From: Pristimantibacillus sp052113225
Lineage (GTDB): Bacteria; Bacillota; Bacilli; Paenibacillales; Paenibacillaceae
Length of the DNA: 64,000 nucleotides
Direction: 5' to 3'
Assembly: GCF_052113225.1 (NCBI RefSeq)
Contig: NZ_JBFRCT010000015.1
Coordinates: 74,638-138,637, forward strand
Position 1 is the first letter of the stretch. Each line of letters starts with the position of its first letter. Below the pieces are notes generated by a model. It was given only the letters and a program-made list of their open reading frames with translations. It was not told where the DNA came from and did not search any database. Position numbers and translations under genes: made by a program. Below are positions 51,066-59,078 of this stretch, one piece after another.

Positions 51066-51155
51066 AAGAACCTCCCGGAAGAATCCAGACTTCGAGGAGA
51101 TGCCAGCGGCATCCCTCGAGGTCTGGGTTATTTTTCTTCCATTGTGGAGGTTCTT
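51066..51155 (-). other. 90-nt hairpin in the purT leader
   Basis: Nested inverted repeats: AAGAACCTCC/GGAGGTTCTT (outer), GGAAGAA/TTCTTCC, CCAGAC/GTCTGG, TCGAGG/CCTCGA and ATGCC/GGCAT around AGC. In RNA read on the minus strand the 3' arm contains GGGAGG, the purT ribosome binding site, and is followed by TTTTTT. It could act as terminator, as translational control, or as a palindromic repeat element. Confidence 0.7.
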
Positions 51156-51171
51156 CACTTAAAAATCAATA

Positions 51172-53019
51172 CTACGCCGACAAGAATCGATATTGCGCCT
51201 CAATTAGACCGTTATAAATGCCATTCCTTCTGATTAACGCTTCGTGGTTACCCTGCTCGACAATCCGGCCATGATCGAGAACGATAATCTCGTCGGCATT
51301 GCGGATCGTAGACAACCGGTGAGCAATCATAAAGGACGTACGGCCTTTTAATAATGCCTTCAAAGCTTCTTGAATTTCCAGCTCTGTCTCTGTATCAATA
51401 CTTGCAGTTGCTTCATCCAATATGAGAACTCGTGGATCTGCCAGCAAGGCACGGGCGAACGAGAGTAATTGACGCTGACCCATGGAGAGCACGTTGCCGC
51501 GTTCCTCTACCTCTGTGTCATAGCCATCAGGCAGTGACATGATGAAATCATGCGCGTGAACAGCTTTTGCTGCCTCAACAATTTCATTGTCGGTTGCGTC
51601 CAATCTGCCATAACGGATATTGTCGCGGATCGTTCCAGCGAAGATAAACGTGTCTTGCATAACTAGGCCAACCTGCGAACGAAGACTGTCGATCGTCACA
51701 TTACGAATATCCTGTCCGTCAATGCGAATACTCCCTTGTACCGGATCATAGAACCTGCACAGAAGGTTAATGATTGTACTTTTGCCCGAGCCGGTATGAC
51801 CAACAAGCGCAATCGATTGACCAGCTTTGACATCAATTGTTACACCATGCAGAGCGGGACGGCCTTTCTCATATTCGAAAATAATATTATCGAACTTCAC
51901 ATCGCCGCGGATGCTGGCAAGTGGCATGGCGTTACCAAGCTCTCCAACGGTTGGCTCTTCGTCGATAAATTCGAATATACGCTCCGAGGAAGCCATAGCC
52001 ACAAGCAGCTGGTTATACACTTGACCAAGTCGGTTAATCGGATCCCAGAAGTTTCCCACATAGTTAGCAAAACCTACAAGGAGACCTACTGTTATCTCTT
52101 TATGCTCAATTAAGTAAGAGCCGTACCAGAACAGAATAAACGTTCCGATGGCGGAAGTAATTTCGATAACCGGGCCAAACGCTTGGTTAAGCGCTGAGGC
52201 CTTGTTCCACGCTTTAACGTTTACGGCGTTCATGTTATCGAAGAAGCGCATGTTTTCTTTTTCCTGTACATAAGCCTGTGTAATCTTCATCCCTTGAATG
52301 CTCTCATTAAGATGAGAGTTGATCCGCGACTGCTTCTTCCGAACGTCCTGCCACGCAAACCGAATACGTTTGCGCAGCGTAGACGATACGAGGAACATAA
52401 TCGGAACAGTAATCATAACCGCAAGGCCCAGCTTGAAGTTCCATACTAGCAGGATTACAACGATACCAACAAGCTGCACGCAGTCCATAAGCGAGTTGAC
52501 AACACCGTTTGTGAACAAATCCTGCAATGCATTAACGTCATTCGTTACCCGAACAAGCACCGAGCCGGCAGGCCGCTTATCATAGAACCGGAACGAGAGC
52601 TTCTGAATATGCTGGAATAGGTGATGGCGGAGATCATAAATGACCTTCTGCCCGATAATGTTTGTGTACTTAATGCGATACGAGTTAGATGCCCATTGAA
52701 TAATAAACAAAGCAATCATTATCGCTGCAATCGTATACAGCTTGCTGTAGCTAGGATCGCCGCTTGGTGGATCAATCGCTTTGTCAATCGCCATAATGGT
52801 TAATGCCGGGATTGTCAGTCGAGTAATGGTACCAATAATCATCGCAATAATAACAGGGATTAACTGGCGTTTGTAAGGCTTCATATAATAGAACAAGCGC
52901 CGCATTTGAGCCCAGTTGAACGGTTTCTCGATAGCCTCATCATCCTGATAAATAAACCGTTCTGATTTATCACTTGCATTTTTAATTCTGTCTTTTAATT
53001 CTTTATTGGAACTGCTCAT
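51172..53019 (-). CDS. bmrD: ABC exporter subunit with consensus ATPase (BmrD-like)
   Basis: A 615-residue half-transporter: six membrane helices (about 40-330) and a nucleotide-binding domain with Walker A GHTGSGKST, Q-loop MQDTFIF, signature LSMGQRQ and Walker B VLILDEATASID retaining the catalytic Glu. Together with the upstream subunit, which has a degenerate site, it forms a heterodimeric exporter of the BmrCD/TM287-288 type that expels drugs. Its ATG overlaps the stop of the partner (ATGA). Confidence 0.88.
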   Translation of the reverse strand: MSSSNKELKDRIKNASDKSERFIYQDDEAIEKPFNWAQMRRLFYYMKPYKRQLIPVIIAMIIGTITRLTIPALTIMAIDKAIDPPSGDPSYSKLYTIAAIMIALFIIQWASNSYRIKYTNIIGQKVIYDLRHHLFQHIQKLSFRFYDKRPAGSVLVRVTNDVNALQDLFTNGVVNSLMDCVQLVGIVVILLVWNFKLGLAVMITVPIMFLVSSTLRKRIRFAWQDVRKKQSRINSHLNESIQGMKITQAYVQEKENMRFFDNMNAVNVKAWNKASALNQAFGPVIEITSAIGTFILFWYGSYLIEHKEITVGLLVGFANYVGNFWDPINRLGQVYNQLLVAMASSERIFEFIDEEPTVGELGNAMPLASIRGDVKFDNIIFEYEKGRPALHGVTIDVKAGQSIALVGHTGSGKSTIINLLCRFYDPVQGSIRIDGQDIRNVTIDSLRSQVGLVMQDTFIFAGTIRDNIRYGRLDATDNEIVEAAKAVHAHDFIMSLPDGYDTEVEERGNVLSMGQRQLLSFARALLADPRVLILDEATASIDTETELEIQEALKALLKGRTSFMIAHRLSTIRNADEIIVLDHGRIVEQGNHEALIRRNGIYNGLIEAQYRFLSA

Positions 53020-54800
53020 TGTACTACGCTCCTTTTCCGCTCCGACTCTGAAGGATTCAAACTCGCAAGCGGCCGATCGGCATACTGAATGTTATACGTT
53101 TCGCGATAAGCTCCTTGCTGTGCAATTAATTCATCATGTGTGCCGCGTTGAACGATATGTCCCTTGTCCAGGACAATAATCTCGTCAGCATGGCGAAGCG
53201 ATGAGATGCGGTGCGCAATAATAAAGGTCGTGCGCCCTGCCATCAGCTCCTTAAAGCCGGCTTGAATCTCATGTTCGGTCTCCATATCCACCGCGCTGGT
53301 TGCATCGTCTAAAATAAGAATGCGCGGATTACGGATAAGCGCCCTTGCAATAGCAATCCGTTGCTTCTGACCTCCGGATAAGCCCATCCCTCTCTCGCCG
53401 ACAATCGTCTCGTACCCAAGCGGGAGCTCCATGATAAAATCATGCGCCTTGGCCATTTTCGCTGCCTTAATAATTTGTTCGTCGGATACATCTCTAACGC
53501 CATAAGAGATATTGGTCCGGATCGATGCCGAGAACAGGAAGGTTTCCTGGAATACCGGTGCGATCTGGCTGCGCAGACTTTCCACATCCAAATTCCGAAT
53601 ATCAATACCATCGAGCGTAATCGTACCTTCTTTTACGTTATACGCTCGCATCAGCAGCTGAATAATTGTCGATTTGCCGGAACCGGTTGCCCCTAAGAGG
53701 CCAATAACCTTTCCTGCCGGCGCATCAATTGTAATATCGGTCAAGGCAGGAGCTTTGTCCGGATAATTAAACGTTACATGGTTGAAACGGACATGCCCTT
53801 TAACGATTTCACTATCCACTTCAACCGCGTTTTCAATGCTTTTGACATGAATATGTGTATTAAGCAGCTCCATCACCCGTTCGCCAGAAGCTTTGGACTG
53901 GGTGTAGTTATTAATATGGAAGCCGATGCCCCACATTGGGCCGATAATGTACCAGATTAAGCTGAAGAACGCGACCAATTCACCAAGCGATAAGGTCTTC
54001 TGGATTACTAATGTACCGCCAGCAATGAGCAAGATAACAACGCTAAGGTTGGCGAGCAGCTCCATTGAAGGGAAAAACTTCGCCCAGATCGAAGATGCGC
54101 CAATCTGGTTCATTTGGTACTGTTCATTGCGCTTCGAGAACTTATCAACCTCATGCGGCTCACGTGCGAATGATTTGACGGTCCGTACACCTGTAATATT
54201 CTCTTGTACAGCAGTCGTCAGATTACTCATCGCTTTACGCATTTCGCGGAAGGCTGGATGGATTCTTTTCTCAAATCGAATCGCTGTAAATGCAAGAAAC
54301 GGAATGGTGACGAGCGTAATTAGCGTCAGCCTCCAATCAATCGACATCATCATGGCTCCGCCAAACACGATCATGAGCACTACGTTCAAGATTTGCGCAA
54401 AGCCAAAGCCGATAAATTGACGGATTGCTTCAAGATCTGCCGTCAGTCTGGACATCAAATCGCCTGTCTTCGCTTTGTCATAATATTGGAATGAAAGCGT
54501 TTGAAGTTTGTCGTAACAGGCGTTACGAAGCCGGAATGTCACCCGGTTGCCAAGTCTTCCGCCAAAAAATCCGTGTAAAAACTGCATTAAGCCTTTGAAT
54601 GTGACTACCCCAACAACGGAGAGGGCCAGCATCGGCACTTTGTCAAAGTCCCTGGGTGTAATGACATCATCGATCAAATAACGAAGCAGGTTCGGATAGA
54701 CCAGACCAAGCGCTGTCGCACACATCAGACAAAAAATTGATGATAGCAGATACTTCCGCTCAACCCAATAAAACCGTTTCAATTGCCTAAAGACGTCCAA
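53016..54800 (-). CDS. bmrC: ABC exporter subunit with degenerate ATPase site (BmrC-like)
   Basis: A 594-residue half-transporter: six membrane helices and a nucleotide-binding domain with Walker A GATGSGKST, signature LSGGQKQRIAIARAL and Walker B ILILDDATSAVD. The residue after Walker B Asp is Asp instead of the catalytic Glu, as in the non-hydrolysing half of heterodimeric exporters such as BmrC. The start is probably TTG 54800 (GGGGAG eleven bases upstream); an ATG at 54929 would add 43 residues that are unlike the family. A long leader with an upstream terminator-like hairpin precedes it. Confidence 0.85.
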   Translation of the reverse strand: MDVFRQLKRFYWVERKYLLSSIFCLMCATALGLVYPNLLRYLIDDVITPRDFDKVPMLALSVVGVVTFKGLMQFLHGFFGGRLGNRVTFRLRNACYDKLQTLSFQYYDKAKTGDLMSRLTADLEAIRQFIGFGFAQILNVVLMIVFGGAMMMSIDWRLTLITLVTIPFLAFTAIRFEKRIHPAFREMRKAMSNLTTAVQENITGVRTVKSFAREPHEVDKFSKRNEQYQMNQIGASSIWAKFFPSMELLANLSVVILLIAGGTLVIQKTLSLGELVAFFSLIWYIIGPMWGIGFHINNYTQSKASGERVMELLNTHIHVKSIENAVEVDSEIVKGHVRFNHVTFNYPDKAPALTDITIDAPAGKVIGLLGATGSGKSTIIQLLMRAYNVKEGTITLDGIDIRNLDVESLRSQIAPVFQETFLFSASIRTNISYGVRDVSDEQIIKAAKMAKAHDFIMELPLGYETIVGERGMGLSGGQKQRIAIARALIRNPRILILDDATSAVDMETEHEIQAGFKELMAGRTTFIIAHRISSLRHADEIIVLDKGHIVQRGTHDELIAQQGAYRETYNIQYADRPLASLNPSESERKRSVVQ

Positions 54801-55115
54801 GTAAAATCCATCTCCCCGTTCTTTATTGTTTAAAGTTTTTCTACAGAATGCAGCCAGCTCCGGCGCGGATAAGAACACGATAAAGCCGTTGCACCTTTGT
54901 ATGTGATGAATATTAGCAGGTACTGCCATTACCCGGCAAACGGTAGATAATCACGTATATTTACCTGAAACCGCCGATTATGGCGAATTAGAAAAGATTA
55001 ACGGGGTATCCTCCTAAATAATCAAAAATCAACCTAGATGTGTGGCAATTCCTCCATTTTTGCACAGAAACACACAAATATATGTAAAATAGGGCAAACC
55101 CACACAATACAATAA
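54801..55115 (-). other. Long untranslated leader of bmrCD
   Basis: About 315 bases without a convincing gene. It holds an orphan AGGAGG (near 55013) not followed by a usual start codon, a seven-codon ORF MEELPHI near 55060, and the open frame extending bmrC upstream to ATG 54929. In B. subtilis bmrCD is governed by an attenuator with a leader peptide; nothing here is clearly equivalent. Confidence 0.4.
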
Positions 55116-55152
55116 AGACGCAGCCCTATGACCAAATGGGCTGCGTCTTTTA
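55116..55152. terminator. Terminator-like hairpin between divergent genes
   Basis: AAAGACGCAGCCC ... GGGCTGCGTCTTT is a 13-bp perfect stem followed by TTT on the plus strand. It sits between divergent genes where no transcript is expected to end, so it may be an attenuator or insulator for either leader. Confidence 0.75.
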
Positions 55153-55217
55153 AGTATTGTTACATTTTCTTCCTCGCGTATAATGATTGTTATGACTAAT
55201 CGAGGAGGTACAACTTA

Positions 55218-56045
55218 ATGGATAAGCAAAAAGCCATGCTGCTCGGACAATTTCTTAAGTCACGCAGAGAGAAATTGAATCCTTCCGAAGCAGGTCTTCC
55301 TCCGGGGTATGGCAAAAGAAGGACACCTGGCCTCCGCCGTGAAGAGGTTGCTCAACTTGCCCATGTCAGTACAACCTGGTATACCTGGCTGGAGCAAGGC
55401 CGGGCGTCAACACCATCCAGGCAAGTACTAGACAGTGTCGCCAATGCTCTTCGGCTCAGCAAGAATGAGCATCTTCATATGCTGCACCTTGCTAGCCTGG
55501 AGCTTCCAACTCCCGCTCCATCTATGCAGCAGCTCTCGCCTGACATCGATAAAATCATTCATCAGCTTCCTTATCCTGCTTTCATTGCGACAGAACGTAC
55601 AGAAGTATTGAACTGGAATGAAGCTGCTCGCCGTATCATTTGTGATTTCTCCTCCATACCTGAAGAGGATAGATGTATGGCCTGGCTTACGTTTACAAAC
55701 GAAGAAATTCGCAAATCAATGCCGGATTGGGAAGAATACGCCCAGTATACAGCTGGCGTTCTTCGTGGACGCTACGAAAAGAATCTAACCGATCTGGTAT
55801 TTCATAAGCTGATTGACCGACTAAGTAGTGCAAGTTCGGAATTTCACAAGTTATGGTCAACGCACGATATTATGGATAAGACGATTAAGACGATTCGGCT
55901 TTATCATCCTGAAGCTGGGTTACTCTCCTTTAACATAAACTCCTTCTCGCAAATTAATGGGAATGGCACTGCACATTGCTGTGTGTATATTCCAACGGAA
56001 GGAACTGATACGAATGAAAAATTACAAATGCTCCTCCGTCGATAA
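55218..56045 (+). CDS. XRE regulator with MmyB-like ligand-binding domain
   Basis: A 275-residue regulator. Residues 5-85 are a helix-turn-helix (GQFLKSRREKL, TPGLRREEVAQLAHVSTTWYTWLEQGR), the MmyB signature; residues 105-270 form the MmyB-like PAS-type domain (PAFIATERTEVLNWNEAARRI, then HKLWSTHDIMDK). Such proteins bind small lipids or aromatic ligands and often regulate a neighbouring oxidoreductase. The convergent quinone oxidoreductase gene downstream would fit. RBS GAGGAGG; TATAAT at about 55178. Confidence 0.88.
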   Translation: MDKQKAMLLGQFLKSRREKLNPSEAGLPPGYGKRRTPGLRREEVAQLAHVSTTWYTWLEQGRASTPSRQVLDSVANALRLSKNEHLHMLHLASLELPTPAPSMQQLSPDIDKIIHQLPYPAFIATERTEVLNWNEAARRIICDFSSIPEEDRCMAWLTFTNEEIRKSMPDWEEYAQYTAGVLRGRYEKNLTDLVFHKLIDRLSSASSEFHKLWSTHDIMDKTIKTIRLYHPEAGLLSFNINSFSQINGNGTAHCCVYIPTEGTDTNEKLQMLLRR

Positions 56046-56063
56046 GTATTTACCTTGTCTCTG

Positions 56064-57059
56064 TCAGGAGCCTACTTTTAAAACGATTTTCCCTGTTGAT
56101 CTTCTTTCCTCAATCTGTTTATGGGCTTCCCAGGCATTGTGCAGCGGTAAAAGATCCGTAACATCTACCTTTACTTCCCCTCTAGCAACCAAAGCTAGAG
56201 CTTTGCGCGCGGAATCCGCCACGAGCTGGGGAGCAACCATACTCAATAGCTGAAGATTAAAGCCTAATACGGCTTTACTTGAAAACCACAATGCATTGAG
56301 CGATTGCTTCACATCTTCGGCGTCACTTGCGTTCCCCATTGCAATCAGCCGTCCAAGCGGCTTAAGCAGCTGCAGTGAGGATTCACGCATACTGCCGCCA
56401 ACCGGATCAACAACAATGTCAACCCCTTGTCCACCTGTGAGCTTCTTCACCTGATCTTCAAACTCTCCCCGTAAAAACACTGCATCATAACCAAGACTCT
56501 TGGCATATGCAATCTTTTCCACACTTCCAACAGTTCCAATAACAAGCCCGGCACCCAGCGATTTGGCTACCTGGCCAATCGCACTGCCTACACCTCCTGC
56601 AGCAGCATGGACCAACACGGTTTCCCCTTGCAGCATGCGTGATACATTCGAAATAATCATATATGCTGTCGTTACATTCGACGGGAATGCAGCCGCACTA
56701 ATCATGTTTATCGCCTGATCCCCCGCTTCAGCGAGCGGGAACACAAGATCAGACGGCACTTTTACAACCTCCGCATAACCACCTCCACCTACAATGGAAA
56801 GTGCCGCAACCTGCTGACCAACATGTAACCCCTTAACTTGCTCTCCTACTTCACGAATGGTGCCAGACACTTCAATTCCCGGTACGAAAGGAAGTGGCAG
56901 ATCCTGTACAACCCCTTTACGGAATAATACTTCGGCATAATTAACACCTGCATATGCCACATCTATCGTTACTTCGAATGGTCCCGGCAAAGGAACCTCC
57001 ACATTCGTAAGGGTCAATACTTCTGCTTCTCCAAATTGAGGAATGATCATTGCACGCAT
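56064..57059 (-). CDS. Zinc-independent NADPH:quinone oxidoreductase (MDR family)
   Basis: A 331-residue medium-chain dehydrogenase/reductase of the quinone oxidoreductase/enoyl reductase type. N-terminal GroES-like domain (MRAMIIPQFGEAEVLTL, VPGIEVSGTIREVG), then the NADPH Rossmann fold with VHAAAGGVGSAIGQVAKSLGA (AAGGVG). Zinc ligands of alcohol dehydrogenases are absent. It reduces quinones or reactive enones. The ATG at 57059 lies eight bases after GGAGG. It may be regulated by the convergent MmyB-like protein, or by the TetR protein of which a remnant remains next to it. Confidence 0.9.
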   Translation of the reverse strand: MRAMIIPQFGEAEVLTLTNVEVPLPGPFEVTIDVAYAGVNYAEVLFRKGVVQDLPLPFVPGIEVSGTIREVGEQVKGLHVGQQVAALSIVGGGGYAEVVKVPSDLVFPLAEAGDQAINMISAAAFPSNVTTAYMIISNVSRMLQGETVLVHAAAGGVGSAIGQVAKSLGAGLVIGTVGSVEKIAYAKSLGYDAVFLRGEFEDQVKKLTGGQGVDIVVDPVGGSMRESSLQLLKPLGRLIAMGNASDAEDVKQSLNALWFSSKAVLGFNLQLLSMVAPQLVADSARKALALVARGEVKVDVTDLLPLHNAWEAHKQIEERRSTGKIVLKVGS

Positions 57060-57170
57060 CAATAGCGCCTCCTTGTTCTTGTCATCTTCACTTTCATTAT
57101 GAAAAAAACAAAGGTAAGCAGCCAGTTGGCAGTTATACAGGTATTGGGAATAACAGGCAGAACGGAATGA

Positions 57171-57365
57171 TCATTTTATTAATATCCTCAGCAGAAGATC
57201 TTTTTCCGGGAGAATAAAGGATTCTCCAAACATCAGTTTGAAGGAAGCAATGCCTTGGGTTGCGGATATAAAAGTGACAGCCAGCTGAAAAGGATCTCCC
57301 TGGACACATTCACCTGTTTTCTGTCCCTCTCGAATAAGCACTTCCAAATTTTTGATCGCCAGCAC
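57171..57365 (-). pseudogene. TetR regulator remnant (C-terminal 64 aa)
   Basis: The frame reads VLIREGQKTGECVQGDP, TQGIASFKLMFGE and an ending LLLRILIK, which resemble the last helices of TetR-family effector domains. The helix-turn-helix and about 120 residues are missing; the frame opens at a GTG with no RBS and is cut at about 57365, where the alpha/beta hydrolase gene begins on the other strand. Confidence 0.7.
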
Positions 57366-58149
57366 TATCGGGTATCAAAGCAAAGGAAAAGGACCTGACC
57401 TGCTTATTATTCACGGTGCTCTCAGTGATTCCAGTCACTTCACAACGTTAGCTAATGAATTAGCTGAAACTTACAGGGTTCACCTGATGGATCGGCGTGG
57501 ACGTGGGATGAGCGGCCCTCAAGGTCCGGAGTATTCAATGAAAAAAGAATGCGAAGATGTTGCTGCCGTGCAGCAAGCCACTCAAGCACAAATGGTATTT
57601 GGACACAGCTACGGAGGGCTCGTTGCCTTGGAGACCGCTCGATTATTTAATTTTTTCTCGAGCATCGCCTTGTATGAACCTGGTGTTGTTCTCCAAACTC
57701 AGCCTGAAGAATGGAACTGGTTATTAGATTATGAAAAGGCGATTCAGAAGAAAGATAATCGGAGTGCGTTCGCTCATTTTGTCCAAGGGGCTGGCCATTC
57801 TCCCCTATCCAAGCTGCCTTTATGGTACGCAAAATTAATGCTCAGACTTTTTATTCGTGGAGAGCATTGGAGAGGGCTTGAAGCGCTGCTGCAGCAAAAT
57901 TTGTTGGAGCATAAGGAAGTGAAACGACTGGCAGAAACTTATCACCATTATCAGCCTTTACAGGCTGAGGTTCTGCTTGCATATGGAGGTAAAAGTCCAC
58001 AAGCCGTCAAGGATATGATCCATACCCTAAACAACACGATCACAAAGTCAGAAGTTATAGAGATACCTCAATTGGAGCATTTATCACCAGAAAATCGCTA
58101 TGAACCGTTAAAGGTTGCAGCGCTCATTAAACCGTTTTTTAATCGTTGA
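57352..58149 (+). CDS. Alpha/beta hydrolase, probable 5' truncation
   Basis: A 265-residue alpha/beta hydrolase: oxyanion strand DLLIIHGALSDSSHF, RRGRGMSG, nucleophile elbow GHSYGG (Ser) and a C-terminal His in LEHLSPENR. It would hydrolyse an ester or similar bond. The first codons (a TTG in ATCGCCAGC context) have no RBS, and the usual opening residues before IGYQSKGKGP are missing. The 5' end overlaps a TetR remnant on the other strand by fourteen bases, so the gene appears cut at a deletion or insertion junction and may be silent. Confidence 0.7.
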   Translation: MIASTIGYQSKGKGPDLLIIHGALSDSSHFTTLANELAETYRVHLMDRRGRGMSGPQGPEYSMKKECEDVAAVQQATQAQMVFGHSYGGLVALETARLFNFFSSIALYEPGVVLQTQPEEWNWLLDYEKAIQKKDNRSAFAHFVQGAGHSPLSKLPLWYAKLMLRLFIRGEHWRGLEALLQQNLLEHKEVKRLAETYHHYQPLQAEVLLAYGGKSPQAVKDMIHTLNNTITKSEVIEIPQLEHLSPENRYEPLKVAALIKPFFNR

Positions 58150-58259
58150 TGAGAGCTTGAACACTAGTTTCCCGCCAAATTACCAAGATCTATTGAGATA
58201 AACGAACGCAACATATCCCAGCTGGTACTCGTTATCCTTATAACGGGGGGATTAAGATT

Positions 58260-58766
58260 ATAAAGCTGCTGTTAACGATTGTTTTTTCCTTTTTGTTTCT
58301 ATCAGGTTGTACGGAAGGTAATAATCAAAAGCATGTCATGCCTGCAGAAATGCCCGAGGATTTCAATTTCTCCGTCAGCTTCGGTTATGGCGAAGTAAAC
58401 AAGAATGAAATTAACACCTATACTCATAAGGTCACAAAGGATCTCATTACGAAAGGCACAGCCGCTGCAGACCTTACTTTTAGTAATGATGAGTTGCAGA
58501 GTATTTACGCCAAGATGAAAGAGCTCAATATCATGGAGACAAAAGATTTTACAGGACAAGAAGGCTGCTCCAAGACACCTAGTAATACGGATAGCTGGAG
58601 AGCAACTGTTAATGGTGAAACGAAATCATTCTCGTGGACGGATGAACATTGCACGGTCTCAGACGAGGCAAAACAATTATTTGAATTAAGAACATACATT
58701 CAACATCTTGTTGAAGGCAAAGACGCTTATAAAGCGTTACCAGCGGCTGTAGGTGGTTATGATTAA
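58260..58766 (+). CDS. Lipoprotein with non-canonical start codon
   Basis: A predicted lipoprotein of about 168 residues. The frame has a signal sequence KLLLTIVFSFLFLSGC (lipobox LSGC) and a polar mature part with two Cys (GQEGCSKTP and DEHCTVS). No ATG, GTG or TTG precedes the signal sequence: the codon nine bases after GGGGGG is ATA (58260), probably a mutated ATG. The first normal start (TTG 58293) lies inside the lipobox. Translation from ATA may be weak. I do not recognise a family. Confidence 0.6.
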   Translation: MKLLLTIVFSFLFLSGCTEGNNQKHVMPAEMPEDFNFSVSFGYGEVNKNEINTYTHKVTKDLITKGTAAADLTFSNDELQSIYAKMKELNIMETKDFTGQEGCSKTPSNTDSWRATVNGETKSFSWTDEHCTVSDEAKQLFELRTYIQHLVEGKDAYKALPAAVGGYD

Positions 58767-58852
58767 GTTGTATCCTAGGGTACCTGTCAACATGGGCTTT
58801 TCGCTAACGAACCCTGATATTCTTATTAGTCAAAATACTGCAGCTTCTAGAT

Positions 58853-58989
58853 TCTAACGAATCGCTATAACGTTCTTTGACTAATCGGAGGCAAAATGAT
58901 GCCTCAAAATACAGAATAACGTTATGAGGATTCGTTACACTTGGAAAACCCGCCATTTTGAGCAAATAGCTTTATCTCGATTCGTTAGA
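58853..58989. repeat. 137-bp element with 12-bp terminal inverted repeats
   Basis: TCTAACGAATCG (58853-58864) and CGATTCGTTAGA (58978-58989) are exact reverse complements. Inside lie a third copy GATTCGTTA (58929-58937), ATAACGTTCT/AGAATAACGTTAT and GAGGCA/TGCCTC. The gap 58767-59020 has no gene. It resembles a MITE or an extragenic palindrome. Confidence 0.7.
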
Positions 58990-59020
58990 CATGTTCATGC
59001 AGTTATAGCAGATTAACAGC

Positions 59021-59060
59021 AACAGCCCCGGATATTTTGATCCAGGGCTGTTCCTTTTTT
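59021..59060 (+). terminator. Rho-independent terminator
   Basis: AACAGCCC-C-GGAT...ATCC-A-GGGCTGTT, an 8-bp plus 4-bp stem, is followed by CCTTTTTT. It is oriented for plus-strand transcripts, perhaps the lipoprotein's. Confidence 0.8.
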
Positions 59061-59078
59061 ATTTGATACAGGTGGTTA

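Noticed and set aside
54801..54929. 43-residue N-terminal extension of the BmrC-like subunit
   Set aside because: The frame is open, but the residues do not look like an ABC exporter N-terminus and the ATG has no RBS; TTG 54800 gives the expected length.
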